Source: Lysobacterales bacterium
Lineage (GTDB): Bacteria; Pseudomonadota; Gammaproteobacteria; Xanthomonadales; SZUA-38
DNA length: 64,000 nt
Direction: 5' to 3'
NCBI GenBank assembly: GCA_028285525.1
Contig: JANQOZ010000107.1
Span: 33,663 to 97,662, forward strand
Shown: positions 8,952 through 17,454 of the stretch, piece by piece
Position numbering within the stretch: the first letter of the stretch is position 1
How the letters are laid out: every line of letters begins with the position of its first letter
The notes under the pieces: model-generated
What the model saw: only the letters and a program-made list of their open reading frames with translations
The model's database searches: none
Told to the model about the DNA's origin: nothing
Position numbers and translations under genes: made by a program

Positions 8952-10961
8952 TCAGGTGCTGGCGGTGCGGCGCCGGCTGGCCAGGGTCAGCACAAACTCC
9001 ACGCCGCTGCCGTCCACTCGGTTTCTGGCGAGCACCCGGCCACCGTGGGCGCGAACGATCAGGCGCACGATGTGCAGACCCAGGCCGAGATGCACCTGGT
9101 CCCCCTCTTCGGACCGGGCCGACACCAGCGATTCGAAGATCTGCACCTGCATCGCTTCGGGCAGCAGCGGCCCATCGTTGGCGAAGACTAGCCGCCAGCC
9201 GCGGCGCAGCGCCGAGACCCGCAGCGTAATGGTACCCCCGGCCGGACAGAATCCGGCCGCGTTGTCGGCGAGCTTGTCGAGCATCTGGGCCAGCAGCTCC
9301 GGCGCCCCCGTCATCACCGCCGAGTCCGGCAGATCCAGTTCCCAGCGCTGCTCGGCATAGACGTTTCGATAGCCCGCAACGCAGCCGGTCACCACATCAC
9401 AGAGATCAAACTCGACCACCTCGGTCTGCTCCAGGCTGTGCTCCAGGCGCGTGGCTTCACTCATGGCGCCGAGGATTTTCCGCAGCCGGCCGGCCCCCTC
9501 ATCAGCCCGGGTGGCAAACGCCAGCGCCTCCTCGGACAGCGACTCGTGGCGAAGATTTTCCAGAGACGATCGCACCACCGCGAGCGGCGTATTGAGCTCG
9601 TGCGACAGCTTGCTCGCCAGCGACTTCAGATACTGGTTGTAGCTTCTCAGCTCACCAAACAGGCCGGAGAAGCTGCGCGCCAGATCACCGATTTCGTCGC
9701 CGTCAGCCGACCCGGGCAGCGCCGCGGTGTCACCATCCCCCAGCCTGCTCAAGGCCTGTTCGGAGGCGTCTCGAAGGCGCCGGATCCGCAGCGACAGCCA
9801 GGTAATGTGGGCGAGCAAACCGAGCACCACGACCGTGACCACCAGCAGCGTGAGGCCGAGCAGCCGCAGCGCGCTCCGGTTGGTTGCCAGCAGAAGCGGA
9901 TCTGCCGGGAGCTCCAGCAGGAGCACCGAGCCGGTATCACCCAGGGGCACGGCGGCCGCGGCCTCAACGCTGGCGGCGGAAGTCCGGCGCCACGAGACGC
10001 GCTCCCCGCCCCGTCGAGCGGCGTCGATCTCACGCCCGCGCAGCCGCAGATCTACGCCGGGGGTTCTCGAGCGGGACGGCTCCAGCGTGTCTCCCGCGAG
10101 CAGGCGGTAAGCCACCTGCTGCCAGCCGCGCCGGGGGTTCTCGGTGGTGCTGACCAGCTCTCCGGCCGACGCCAGGACCCAGCCGGCGGGATGCAGGATC
10201 CAGGACCGGTTACCGGGGCGCGTCAGGGCAGCAAGCTGCTCACCGAGCCCCGGGTTGAGGTCGATCAGTGGGGCGCTACCCCCATCTTGCGCCAGCGACA
10301 GCAGCTGCGGTTCGCCGACGCCGTCGCCTGTATCGATCGCCGCCAGATCGAGCCCGTCGCCGAGCAGCGCGCGCGGCAGGACCAGCTCCACCCGGTATCC
10401 CTCGTCGTCTTCCCGCCAGCTTCCGGCTACCGGCGGCGGGAGCTGGTTGGTACTCGCGCCCACGGGCATCAGCGTCAGCGAGCCGGGCACGCTCGGCAGC
10501 AGGCGGTACCGGGTGAAACCCCGCACGTCCCGGACCTCAAGCTGCAGATGATCGCCGGGGAGATAGGACCCGGCACGCTCCGCCGCGCGCTGGCTGCTGC
10601 TGTCACGCACCTCGATCAGCGCATAGAGCTCGCGGCGCCAGGCGGCGAGCTTCAGGGACAGCGAAAAGTGGTCCCGGCGGCCGTCGAAAATCTGACTGTC
10701 CCGGCTCCACAGCTGCCAGTCGTCGTCGTAGCCGTCGACCTGCAGCGGCTGATCCACGCGGTTGACGTACAGATCGTTTGGACCGAAGGCCGGCAGCAGC
10801 GTCTGATCCAGGCCGGCGGCAATCGCCCTCGCGCTGGCCAGATGCGCTTCAGCCCGCGCCTCCCGCAGAAACGACTCCACCTGTCGCGCACTCTGCCAGG
10901 CCACCACCGGCAGCGCCGCGAGCACCAGGCAGAAAACCATCAGCTGTCGGCGCAGAGTCAT
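8952..10961 (-). CDS. pdsS: Proteobacterial dedicated sortase system sensor histidine kinase
   Basis: A 669-residue membrane sensor kinase. TM1 is at about 8-22 and TM2 at 364-388, leaving a large periplasmic domain whose first part (VDQPLQVDGYDDDWQLW onward) resembles the CBM9-like fold found in this kinase family. It is followed by a HAMP segment, the H-box SHELNTPL with His454, the N-box LADNAAGF and the G-box HLGLGLHIVR. It sits next to its response regulator and divergently from the sortase and its substrate, which is the arrangement of the Pds (proteobacterial dedicated sortase) locus. The signal sensed is unknown; a carbohydrate-like ligand is only suggested by the fold. Confidence 0.85.
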   Translation of the reverse strand: MTLRRQLMVFCLVLAALPVVAWQSARQVESFLREARAEAHLASARAIAAGLDQTLLPAFGPNDLYVNRVDQPLQVDGYDDDWQLWSRDSQIFDGRRDHFSLSLKLAAWRRELYALIEVRDSSSQRAAERAGSYLPGDHLQLEVRDVRGFTRYRLLPSVPGSLTLMPVGASTNQLPPPVAGSWREDDEGYRVELVLPRALLGDGLDLAAIDTGDGVGEPQLLSLAQDGGSAPLIDLNPGLGEQLAALTRPGNRSWILHPAGWVLASAGELVSTTENPRRGWQQVAYRLLAGDTLEPSRSRTPGVDLRLRGREIDAARRGGERVSWRRTSAASVEAAAAVPLGDTGSVLLLELPADPLLLATNRSALRLLGLTLLVVTVVVLGLLAHITWLSLRIRRLRDASEQALSRLGDGDTAALPGSADGDEIGDLARSFSGLFGELRSYNQYLKSLASKLSHELNTPLAVVRSSLENLRHESLSEEALAFATRADEGAGRLRKILGAMSEATRLEHSLEQTEVVEFDLCDVVTGCVAGYRNVYAEQRWELDLPDSAVMTGAPELLAQMLDKLADNAAGFCPAGGTITLRVSALRRGWRLVFANDGPLLPEAMQVQIFESLVSARSEEGDQVHLGLGLHIVRLIVRAHGGRVLARNRVDGSGVEFVLTLASRRRTAST

Positions 10962-11056
10962 CGCCTAGTTCGCATCCAAAGAGGTGTGCTGAGACCTTAG
11001 ATCATTGGCAACGCGCGTCAACTGACGCCCCCTGACCCGTGTGCCCGCCAGTGCCG

Positions 11057-11755
11057 CTATTCGGGCCCCGCGCGCCAGCGGTAGCCCGCGCCATGCACTG
11101 TGTCGATCCAGTCGAACGAGGGATCCACCGCCACAAACTTTTTGCGGATACGCTTGATATGCGACGTGATAGTTGACGCGTCGACAACCACATTGGCGTC
11201 GTCCATGAGCTGATCGCGTGACTTCACGTGGCCCGGAAAGCGGGCCAGCGTGTGCACCATCCAGAACTCGGTGACCGTCAGCGGGACCGGGGTGTCTTTC
11301 CACAGGGCAGCCATCCGCTCCAGCGCCAGCTTGAGGTCCCCCTGCACCACCTGGGAGGACTCGGGATCCGGTGAGCGCAGCGCCTCAATCCGGCGGAACA
11401 GCGCCACCACTCGAGCCAGCAGATGCTGCAGGCTGATGTCTTTGGTCAGGTAGTCGTCAGCGCCCAGCCGCAAACCGGAGATTACGTCCAGGTCGCTGTC
11501 GCGGGCGGTCAGAAAGATGATCGGCAGAGAGCGGGAGCGGCCGCGCAGCTCGCGGCACAGCTCAAAGCCCCCTTCAGGTTCGCTTCCCAAACCGATGTCG
11601 ATGATGACGAGATCGGGCAGGCGGTTGAGAAAGCCCGCCAGCGCACTGGCGCGGTCCGGAAAACCCTCACATTCATAGCCGTAACGGGTGAAAGCGCTGA
11701 CGTAGTTTTCCCGAATGGCCGCGTCGTCCTCGACGATGGCAATTTTCCGGCTCAT
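11057..11755 (-). CDS. pdsR: Proteobacterial dedicated sortase system response regulator, OmpR type
   Basis: A 232-residue two-domain regulator. The receiver carries the acidic pocket (VEDD), phospho-Asp53 in LVIIDIGLG, and the conserved Lys in YLTKDISL. The C-terminal winged helix follows the OmpR/PhoB plan (TVTEFWMVHTLARFPGHVKSRDQLMDDA; VVVDASTITSHIKRIRKKF). It is transcribed ahead of the kinase gene and divergently from the VIT/vWA gene across a 266-base region, so it is the natural regulator of that promoter. Confidence 0.88.
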   Translation of the reverse strand: MSRKIAIVEDDAAIRENYVSAFTRYGYECEGFPDRASALAGFLNRLPDLVIIDIGLGSEPEGGFELCRELRGRSRSLPIIFLTARDSDLDVISGLRLGADDYLTKDISLQHLLARVVALFRRIEALRSPDPESSQVVQGDLKLALERMAALWKDTPVPLTVTEFWMVHTLARFPGHVKSRDQLMDDANVVVDASTITSHIKRIRKKFVAVDPSFDWIDTVHGAGYRWRAGPE

Positions 11756-12021
11756 AAGTTTTCCTCCCGCTGATCGTCCCTGAAGCTGAGCTTCATCGTA
11801 CTGAATCTTCTAAGGCCGGTCGCGGCAACCGGCCCGACGCCACAGAAATGCCACAAATGGCCACGGCCAGTCCACAGCCTCAGCCGCAACTCGCCTCCTC
11901 GCGGTGTTCTGATGACCACTCCTCAAGACCTCCCGCTGGTGTCAGGACGACGCCTCGCCCCAGGGATGGGGCACCGCGATGAACCGGAGGTCTTGCCGTC
12001 AATCACAGGAGTGAAAGGCTG
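11756..12021. promoter_or_regulatory. Divergent regulatory region of the sortase locus with several inverted repeats
   Basis: No gene is seen. The region holds GAAGC-TGA-GCTTC near the pdsR start (within 11783-11797), GGCCGGT and ACCGGCC at 11814-11820 and 11828-11834, and a long nested structure at 11925-11994 immediately before the VIT/vWA gene. The start at 12022 is preceded by GGAG and AAAGG. These dyads are candidates for response-regulator binding or for a structured leader; which of these applies cannot be told from sequence. Confidence 0.5.
11925..11994 (+). repeat. Nested inverted repeat in the leader of the sortase substrate gene
   Basis: Outer arms AAGACCTCC (11925-11933) and GGAGGTCTT (11986-11994) are exact complements. 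Inside, GGTG pairs with CACC, and an inner hairpin GCCCC-AGGGAT-GGGGC closes the structure. The right outer arm ends 27 bases before the ATG, so folding could influence translation of the vWA protein. Confidence 0.5.
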
Positions 12022-14001
12022 ATGAACGCTCGACCCTGGCGCTGGCTGCGCCGCCTGACCCACAAAGACTGGGTTTTGCTGTCACTGGCCGTGGTTTTTG
12101 GCCTCGCGCTGAGCCTGCGGGCCATCGCTGATCCGCTCGACACCTCGTTCGATGATGTCACCGGCGGTACTCTGATGCTCGCCACGGGTGAACCGGGGAC
12201 GATGGTGCCCGGGCCGCAGCTGAGTACCGACGTCACGATGGATATCTCGGGCATGGTTGCCGAGGTGACCGTGCTGCAACGTTTTCGCAACGACAGCGGG
12301 CAGTTTGCTGAGGCTATTTACCTGTTCCCGCTGCCGGACGACGCCGCGGTCAACGCGATGCAGATGCGCGTCGGCGACCGGCTCATCGTCGGCGAGATCC
12401 AGGAGAAAAAGCAGGCCCAGGCAACGTACCGCGAAGCCGTACAGGCCGGCAAACGGGCATCCCTGCTCAACCAGAATCGCCCCAACCTGTTCACCTCGCG
12501 CGTCGCCAACCTGGGCCCCGGGGAGGAAATCGAGGTCGAGATCGCCTACGTGCAGCCGCTCGAGTGGAATGCCGGGCAGTTCCGTCTGCGCTTTCCCATG
12601 GCGGTGACGCCTCGCTTCGACCCTCATGGGTCAACCGCTGAGGTGGCCCCCGCGCGGCAGGAAGCCAATCCCACCACCCTTCAGCTTCGCCTCAGCCCGG
12701 GCTTCGAGCTAAGCCGCCTGCAAAGTCTTTACCACGACGTTGAGATCGAGCAGCGGGGTTCCGACTATTGGCTCACGTTGAGCGAACTGGCGGTGGCGGC
12801 CGAGCGCGACTTCGAGCTGGTCTGGGAGCCGCAGCTGAAGGCCGGCCCGCAGACCGCTTTGTTTCGCGAGCGCCACGACGACGAGGACTACGCCCTCCTG
12901 ATGATCATGCCGCCCCAGCCTGAGTACCTCCATCAGCAGCCCCGCGAGCTGATTTTTGTGCTGGACTCATCGGGGTCCATGTTCGGCGACTCGATGGCGC
13001 AGGCCAAAGCATCGATCGAAATGGCACTCGGAACGCTGACGGACAGCGACCGCCTGAACGTGATCGACTTCGACAGCGAAGCCCGGCAGCTCTTTCCGAA
13101 CCCGGCAGCGGCGACCGCGGAGAACGTTGGGCGCGCGCTCAAGTTCGTCGACGCGCTGGAGGCTGACGGCGGCACCGATATCGGGGCTGCCCTGCGCCTG
13201 GCACTCGACAGCCAGCCTGCCTCGGGTTTTCTGCGCCAGGTGGTGTTTATCACGGACGGCAGCGTGGCCAACGAACGAGAGCTGTTCAGCCTCATCGAGC
13301 AGAAGCTCGGCGCCAGCCGGCTGTTTACGGTGGGCATCGGACCGGCACCCAACAGCTATTTCATGCGCAAGGCCGCGCAGTTTGGCCGAGGCAGCTACAC
13401 CTTTGTCGGCAGCGCTGAACAGGTGGCTGAAAGCATGGATCGCCTGCTGAGCCGGCTGGAGTATCCGGCTCTCAACAACCTCTGTCTCGACTGGCCGGGC
13501 TTTGCCGAGACCTACCCCACCCGCCTGCCGGACCTCTATCTCGGCGAGCCGCTGATGGTCCAGGTACGTTCAGACGAGCTCAAGGGCGACGCGGAAGTTT
13601 GCGGCGACACGTCACTCGCCAGCTGGAACGCCCACCTGGACCTGAAAAGCGCCCAGCCGGGACGCGGCATAGCAACGCTGTGGGCCCGCAGTCGGGTCGC
13701 TGACCTGATGGACCAGCTCGCGCTGGGAGGTGATCCCGCAACGATTCGGGAGGCGGTGCTCGAGACCGCCCTGAGCCACAAATTGGTCACCCGCTACACC
13801 AGCTTTGTGGCGGTGGACCATACGCCGGTGCGGCCGGCCGAGATGCCGCTGGCCAGCAGTCGGATGGCCCCGCTGCCTTCGACGGCCCTGAATCTGACCA
13901 TGCCCGCCGGCGGGACCGGCGCGGCCGGTCGATTGATCTTCGGCCTGATGCTGCTGCTGATCGGTGCGACGATGGTCCAGCGGCTGCGTCACGACACCTG
14001 A
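12022..14001 (+). CDS. Marine proteobacterial sortase target protein (VIT plus von Willebrand factor A domain)
   Basis: A 659-residue exported protein and the probable sole substrate of the neighbouring sortase. An N-terminal hydrophobic segment (about 17-36) is a signal or anchor; a VIT domain follows (about 55-195; VTVLQRFRNDSGQFAEAIYLFPLP). The vWA domain begins near 308 and has a complete MIDAS motif, DSSGS at 315-319. The C-terminus has the tripartite sorting layout: LPSTA at 618-622, a hydrophobic helix (FGLMLLLIGATMV) and a basic tail (QRLRHDT). The stop overlaps the sortase start (TGATG), so the two are translated together. Role in the family is unknown; adhesion or surface binding is likely from the vWA domain. 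Confidence 0.9.
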   Translation: MNARPWRWLRRLTHKDWVLLSLAVVFGLALSLRAIADPLDTSFDDVTGGTLMLATGEPGTMVPGPQLSTDVTMDISGMVAEVTVLQRFRNDSGQFAEAIYLFPLPDDAAVNAMQMRVGDRLIVGEIQEKKQAQATYREAVQAGKRASLLNQNRPNLFTSRVANLGPGEEIEVEIAYVQPLEWNAGQFRLRFPMAVTPRFDPHGSTAEVAPARQEANPTTLQLRLSPGFELSRLQSLYHDVEIEQRGSDYWLTLSELAVAAERDFELVWEPQLKAGPQTALFRERHDDEDYALLMIMPPQPEYLHQQPRELIFVLDSSGSMFGDSMAQAKASIEMALGTLTDSDRLNVIDFDSEARQLFPNPAAATAENVGRALKFVDALEADGGTDIGAALRLALDSQPASGFLRQVVFITDGSVANERELFSLIEQKLGASRLFTVGIGPAPNSYFMRKAAQFGRGSYTFVGSAEQVAESMDRLLSRLEYPALNNLCLDWPGFAETYPTRLPDLYLGEPLMVQVRSDELKGDAEVCGDTSLASWNAHLDLKSAQPGRGIATLWARSRVADLMDQLALGGDPATIREAVLETALSHKLVTRYTSFVAVDHTPVRPAEMPLASSRMAPLPSTALNLTMPAGGTGAAGRLIFGLMLLLIGATMVQRLRHDT

Positions 14002-14612
14002 TGGCGCCCTCTCTCAGACTCAAGCGGGCTCGTGCCGTGCGCTGGCTCGGCGGGTGGGCCGCTCTCGGCGGAGGACTGCTGCTGCTGGCCCAGAGCCTGT
14101 ACGTCCCGGCGAAGGCTCAGGTCGCGCAGTGGCTGCTCGGCCAGGCGTGGGCCCGGACCGCCGCGGTCGGCGGGAAACACTCGCCCTGGCCCTGGGCGGA
14201 CGGTCATCCGGTGGCACGGCTGCGGTGGCCGGCCGGCGGGGTCAGCCAGATAGTGCTCTCCAGCGCCAGCGCGCGGGCGATGGCTTTCGGTCCCAACCAC
14301 GTTGGTGCCAGCGCGCTGCCGGGGCGCCAGGGACACGTGGTGTTCAACGCTCACCGCGACACCCACTTTGCCTTTCTTGGGCGGCTCGCGCCCGGCGACC
14401 GGCTGGTGCTCGAGCACCCGAATGGCCGCCGCTATTACCAGGTTTTCAGCCGTCAGGTGATCGATCTGGGGGAGCAGTCCATCCAGCTCACCCCGGAGGC
14501 TGACCTGCTGACCCTGGTCACCTGCTGGCCGCTGAACGCGCTGACCGCAGGCGGCTCCCAACGTCTGCTGGTTCACCTTCAGCCGGTGGCTGAACCCGGG
14601 GGTGAAGCCTGA
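14001..14612 (+). CDS. Class GN sortase
   Basis: A 203-residue membrane-anchored transpeptidase expected to cleave and attach the adjacent vWA protein. One hydrophobic segment lies at about 14-32. Catalytic residues are His118 (FNAHRDTHF), Cys175 (TLVTCWP) and Arg188 (SQRLLVHL), the sortase triad. Class GN sortases occur in Gram-negative bacteria as single-substrate enzymes in the four-gene arrangement found here. The acceptor group of the transpeptidation in these organisms is not known to me. Confidence 0.92.
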   Translation: MAPSLRLKRARAVRWLGGWAALGGGLLLLAQSLYVPAKAQVAQWLLGQAWARTAAVGGKHSPWPWADGHPVARLRWPAGGVSQIVLSSASARAMAFGPNHVGASALPGRQGHVVFNAHRDTHFAFLGRLAPGDRLVLEHPNGRRYYQVFSRQVIDLGEQSIQLTPEADLLTLVTCWPLNALTAGGSQRLLVHLQPVAEPGGEA

Positions 14613-14688
14613 CCGTACTGCGGTCTCAGAACTGTGGTCCCCCTCCGCGCAAATCATTAAACTCAAGGTTTTCCCTGAGCGCTTTCTC

Positions 14689-15339
14689 ATGAAACGATCG
14701 CTGCTGCTGGCCGCCGCCATGCTGGCCGCTTTGGCCACCCTCTCCGCCTGCTCCAGCGCCTATTACGGCACGCTGGAATCATTTGGCGTTCACAAGCGCG
14801 AGATCCTGGTCGACCGGGTCGATGAGGCCCTGGAGAGCCAGGAGGATGCGCAGGAACAGTTCGCCAGCGCGCTGGAACAGTTTTCTGCAGTAACGGCCTT
14901 TGACGGCGGCGACCTGGAAGATCTCTACGAAGACCTCAACGACAGCTTTGAGCGCAGCGAGTCCCGCGCCGCTGACGTCCACGACCGCGTGGAGTCCGTC
15001 CGCAAAGTCGCCGGCGATCTGTTTGAGGAGTGGGAGGACGAGCTCGAACAGTACTCCGACGCGTCATTGCGGCGGCAGAGCGAACAGTCGCTTCGCGATA
15101 CGCGCCGCCGCTACCAGCGCCTGATCGGCGCCATGGAATCAGCGGAACAGCGCATTGATCCGGTGCTGAGCCGCTTTCGCGATCAGGTGCTCTTTCTTAA
15201 GCACAACCTCAACGCCCGAGCCGTGGCCTCGCTGCGAACCCAGCTCACCGGCATCGAAAGTGACGTGCAGGATCTGATCAGCGCCATGAACGAATCGATC
15301 AGCGAGGCGCGTTCCTTTATCGAGCAGATGGAAACCTGA
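14689..15339 (+). CDS. DUF2959 family lipoprotein
   Basis: A 216-residue predicted lipoprotein. ATG 14689 is chosen because it begins a signal peptide (MKRSLLLAAAMLAALATLSAC) with lipobox L-S-A-C; the longer frame would bury it. The mature part is acidic and almost wholly helical, with coiled-coil character from about 45 to 210, as in DUF2959 proteins. Function unknown. Same strand as the sortase gene, 76 bases downstream, so possibly but not certainly part of that operon. The canonical OmpA-like partner of dedicated sortase loci is not present in this window. The 3' end overlaps the converging RDD gene by 23 bases. Confidence 0.75.
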   Translation: MKRSLLLAAAMLAALATLSACSSAYYGTLESFGVHKREILVDRVDEALESQEDAQEQFASALEQFSAVTAFDGGDLEDLYEDLNDSFERSESRAADVHDRVESVRKVAGDLFEEWEDELEQYSDASLRRQSEQSLRDTRRRYQRLIGAMESAEQRIDPVLSRFRDQVLFLKHNLNARAVASLRTQLTGIESDVQDLISAMNESISEARSFIEQMET

Positions 15340-15856
15340 GATCCGGCGACGGCTCGGTCGTTGCCACGCGACGGCTTCGCCAGCCCACCGTCTGAAGGGC
15401 CCGCGGGTGCTCCACCAGCTCCTCGTCCGAGAGTTCGCGCATGGAGCCATCCGCCACGACGCAGGTGCCGGCCACCAGATCCGCCAGCGTCCGGCGGCGA
15501 CGATTAAACAGCAGCCACAGCCAGCCTGGCGGAAACGCCATCGCCAGCACTAGCCTGATGAGCATTTGCCACCATCGGGGGCGGCCGCCATCTTTTAGCC
15601 GCACAATTTCCTGAGAACACAGCCAGCCACCCACCGTGCGGCTATATAGCAACCAGCTGGCGGAGACGTACGTCACCGTGCCTCCCAGGACCAGGATCGA
15701 AGTCATGGTCGCCGCCCACGGCTCGGCTGCATTCTTTCCAAGGAGAATCGCGATCAGCACCCCTAACAGCACGCCGGTCAGCAGCAAATCCCACAGCAAC
15801 GCCCCGAGCCGGTACCAGAAACCAACAAACTCGACGCGGCTTTGGGGCTGCTCCAT
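15317..15856 (-). CDS. RDD family membrane protein
   Basis: A 179-residue inner-membrane protein with an RDD domain: FVGFWYRLGALLWDLLLTG carries the conserved Arg and Asp, and the third element is RRRRTLADLVAGTCVV. Three to four hydrophobic segments are visible. The C-terminal 35 residues are polar and cytoplasmic. Substrate unknown; some RDD proteins act as Na+/H+ antiporters, but this cannot be assigned here. Nine bases separate it from rpe upstream, so it is probably cotranscribed. Confidence 0.85.
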   Translation of the reverse strand: MEQPQSRVEFVGFWYRLGALLWDLLLTGVLLGVLIAILLGKNAAEPWAATMTSILVLGGTVTYVSASWLLYSRTVGGWLCSQEIVRLKDGGRPRWWQMLIRLVLAMAFPPGWLWLLFNRRRRTLADLVAGTCVVADGSMRELSDEELVEHPRALQTVGWRSRRVATTEPSPDLRFPSAR

Positions 15857-15864
15857 CTCAGATA

Positions 15865-16530
15865 CTAGCTTTCGGCGATCGCCGCGCGCATCGCGCTGAT
15901 GGTCTGAGCGTAGTCGTCCGCGCCAAAAATGGCTGACCCCGCAACAAAGGTGTCTGCACCCGCCGCGGCGATTTCACCGATGTTGTCCACCTTGACCCCA
16001 CCGTCCACCTCAAGCCTGATGTCGAAGCCCGACCGATCGATCAGGTCGCGGGCGCGACGCAGCTTGTCCAGCGTCGAGGGGATAAACTTCTGACCGCCAA
16101 AGCCTGGGTTGACCGACATCAGCAGAATGATGTCCACCTTGTCCAGCACGTAGTCCAGCGCCTCCAGGCCGGTGGCGGGGTTAAAAACCAGCCCCGCGAG
16201 ACAGCCCGACTCGCGGATCAGCGCCAGACTTCGGTCTACGTGCCGGCTGGCCTCGGGGTGAAAGGTGATGGAGCTGGCGCCGGCCTCAGCAAAATCAGGG
16301 ATCAGGCGATCGACCGGTTCGACCATCAGGTGTACGTCGATCGGCGCACTGATGCCGTAGTCCCGCAGCGCCTGGCAGACGAGCGGGCCGACCGTCAGGT
16401 TGGGAACGTAGTGGTTGTCCATGACGTCGAAATGCAGCCAGTCGGCGCCGGCGGCCAGCACCGCAGCGGCATCTTCACCGAGCCGGGCAAAATCAGCGGA
16501 AAGCAGGGAGGGGGCAATAACTGGCTGCAT
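15865..16530 (-). CDS. rpe: Ribulose-phosphate 3-epimerase
   Basis: Interconverts ribulose 5-phosphate and xylulose 5-phosphate in the pentose phosphate pathway. 221 residues, a complete TIM barrel: [70 protein letters not shown] and LEVDGGV, holding the His and Asp metal ligands. In Pseudomonas rpe lies near gph and trpE; here the sortase cluster and other genes lie in between and no gph is seen. Confidence 0.97.
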   Translation of the reverse strand: MQPVIAPSLLSADFARLGEDAAAVLAAGADWLHFDVMDNHYVPNLTVGPLVCQALRDYGISAPIDVHLMVEPVDRLIPDFAEAGASSITFHPEASRHVDRSLALIRESGCLAGLVFNPATGLEALDYVLDKVDIILLMSVNPGFGGQKFIPSTLDKLRRARDLIDRSGFDIRLEVDGGVKVDNIGEIAAAGADTFVAGSAIFGADDYAQTISAMRAAIAES

Positions 16531-16544
16531 GTTAATCCTTTAGA

Positions 16545-17303
16545 TCAGCGCGGGTTGCGCTCGTTGCGAATCTGGTCGTACGCCGCCCGAATCTCGGCGG
16601 TCTTCTGTTTCGCCAGCTCCAGCATCTCCTTGGGCAGACCCTTGGAAACCAGCTTGTCGGGGTGATTCTGGCTGGTCAGGCGACGGTATGCCTGCTTGAC
16701 GGCCCGATCGTCGGCGCCGCGCTTCAGCCCGAGGACCTCAAACGGGTCTTCGAAGCGTCGGCTGCGGTTCGACTGGACTGCGGTGCGCCGGTTGATCATC
16801 AGGTCGACCTCATGGGCGCTGACACCGAGGGCAATCGCACATTTCTCAACGATCGCGTGTGCCTGGTAGCTTAAGTTTCCGTCGGCACAGCCCGCGTCCA
16901 GCAGCACCTCGATCAGCAGGCGCGCCAGCTGCGGCTGCGATCCGCCGCTGCTGCGCAGTTCGCTCAGCGTGATCCCAAGGTTGAATTCGTTACGTTTGCC
17001 GCGGTTAAACAGGCGGATCGCCAGCTGGCGCTGTTCAGCGGTGAGCTGCATCCGCTCCATCACCTGCTGGGCAACCTGAATTTCCCGCTCAGAGACGCGG
17101 CCGTCTGCCTTCGCGATATGTCCCATGACCAGAAACAGCGCCTGGAAGAACGACTGCTGGGCTGCGCTGGCGTCGAACAGGGAAAGATGCCCGAGGTTCA
17201 TATCCACCGCGTGCCCGATGGCGGCGCCGACGAACAGGCCCACGGGGCCGCCGAACGCCAAACCGATTCCGCCGCCCACGAGTTTTCCGAAAATTCCGGC
17301 CAT
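16545..17303 (-). CDS. djlA: DjlA-type DnaJ-like membrane co-chaperone
   Basis: A 252-residue inner-membrane J-protein. A glycine-rich N-terminal hydrophobic segment (GIFGKLVGGGIGLAFGGPVGLFVGAAIGH, positions about 3-31) is the DjlA membrane anchor; a TerB-like helical domain follows (about 45-165, ADGRVSEREI) and the C-terminal J domain (about 188-252) contains the essential HPD in NHPDKL. It stimulates DnaK. ATG 17303 is preferred over TTG 17306 directly before it. Fourteen bases precede rpe. Confidence 0.93.
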   Translation of the reverse strand: MAGIFGKLVGGGIGLAFGGPVGLFVGAAIGHAVDMNLGHLSLFDASAAQQSFFQALFLVMGHIAKADGRVSEREIQVAQQVMERMQLTAEQRQLAIRLFNRGKRNEFNLGITLSELRSSGGSQPQLARLLIEVLLDAGCADGNLSYQAHAIVEKCAIALGVSAHEVDLMINRRTAVQSNRSRRFEDPFEVLGLKRGADDRAVKQAYRRLTSQNHPDKLVSKGLPKEMLELAKQKTAEIRAAYDQIRNERNPR

Positions 17304-17454
17304 CAACCAACCTCAAAAACCGACCCTATTGTAAGGGAATGGCGGACCGATGAGTGGGGCTGCGGACCGAATCGCCGCGTGCCCGGACGATCGTGGGGAG
17401 CCGGTCGGGACGCTCCGGAGCTGTACAATAACCGTTTGCCTTGCTGGACCCGAC

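Noticed and set aside
9438..11000. 520-codon plus-strand frame opposite the sensor kinase
   Set aside because: Antisense shadow; composition is typical of reversed GC-rich genes.
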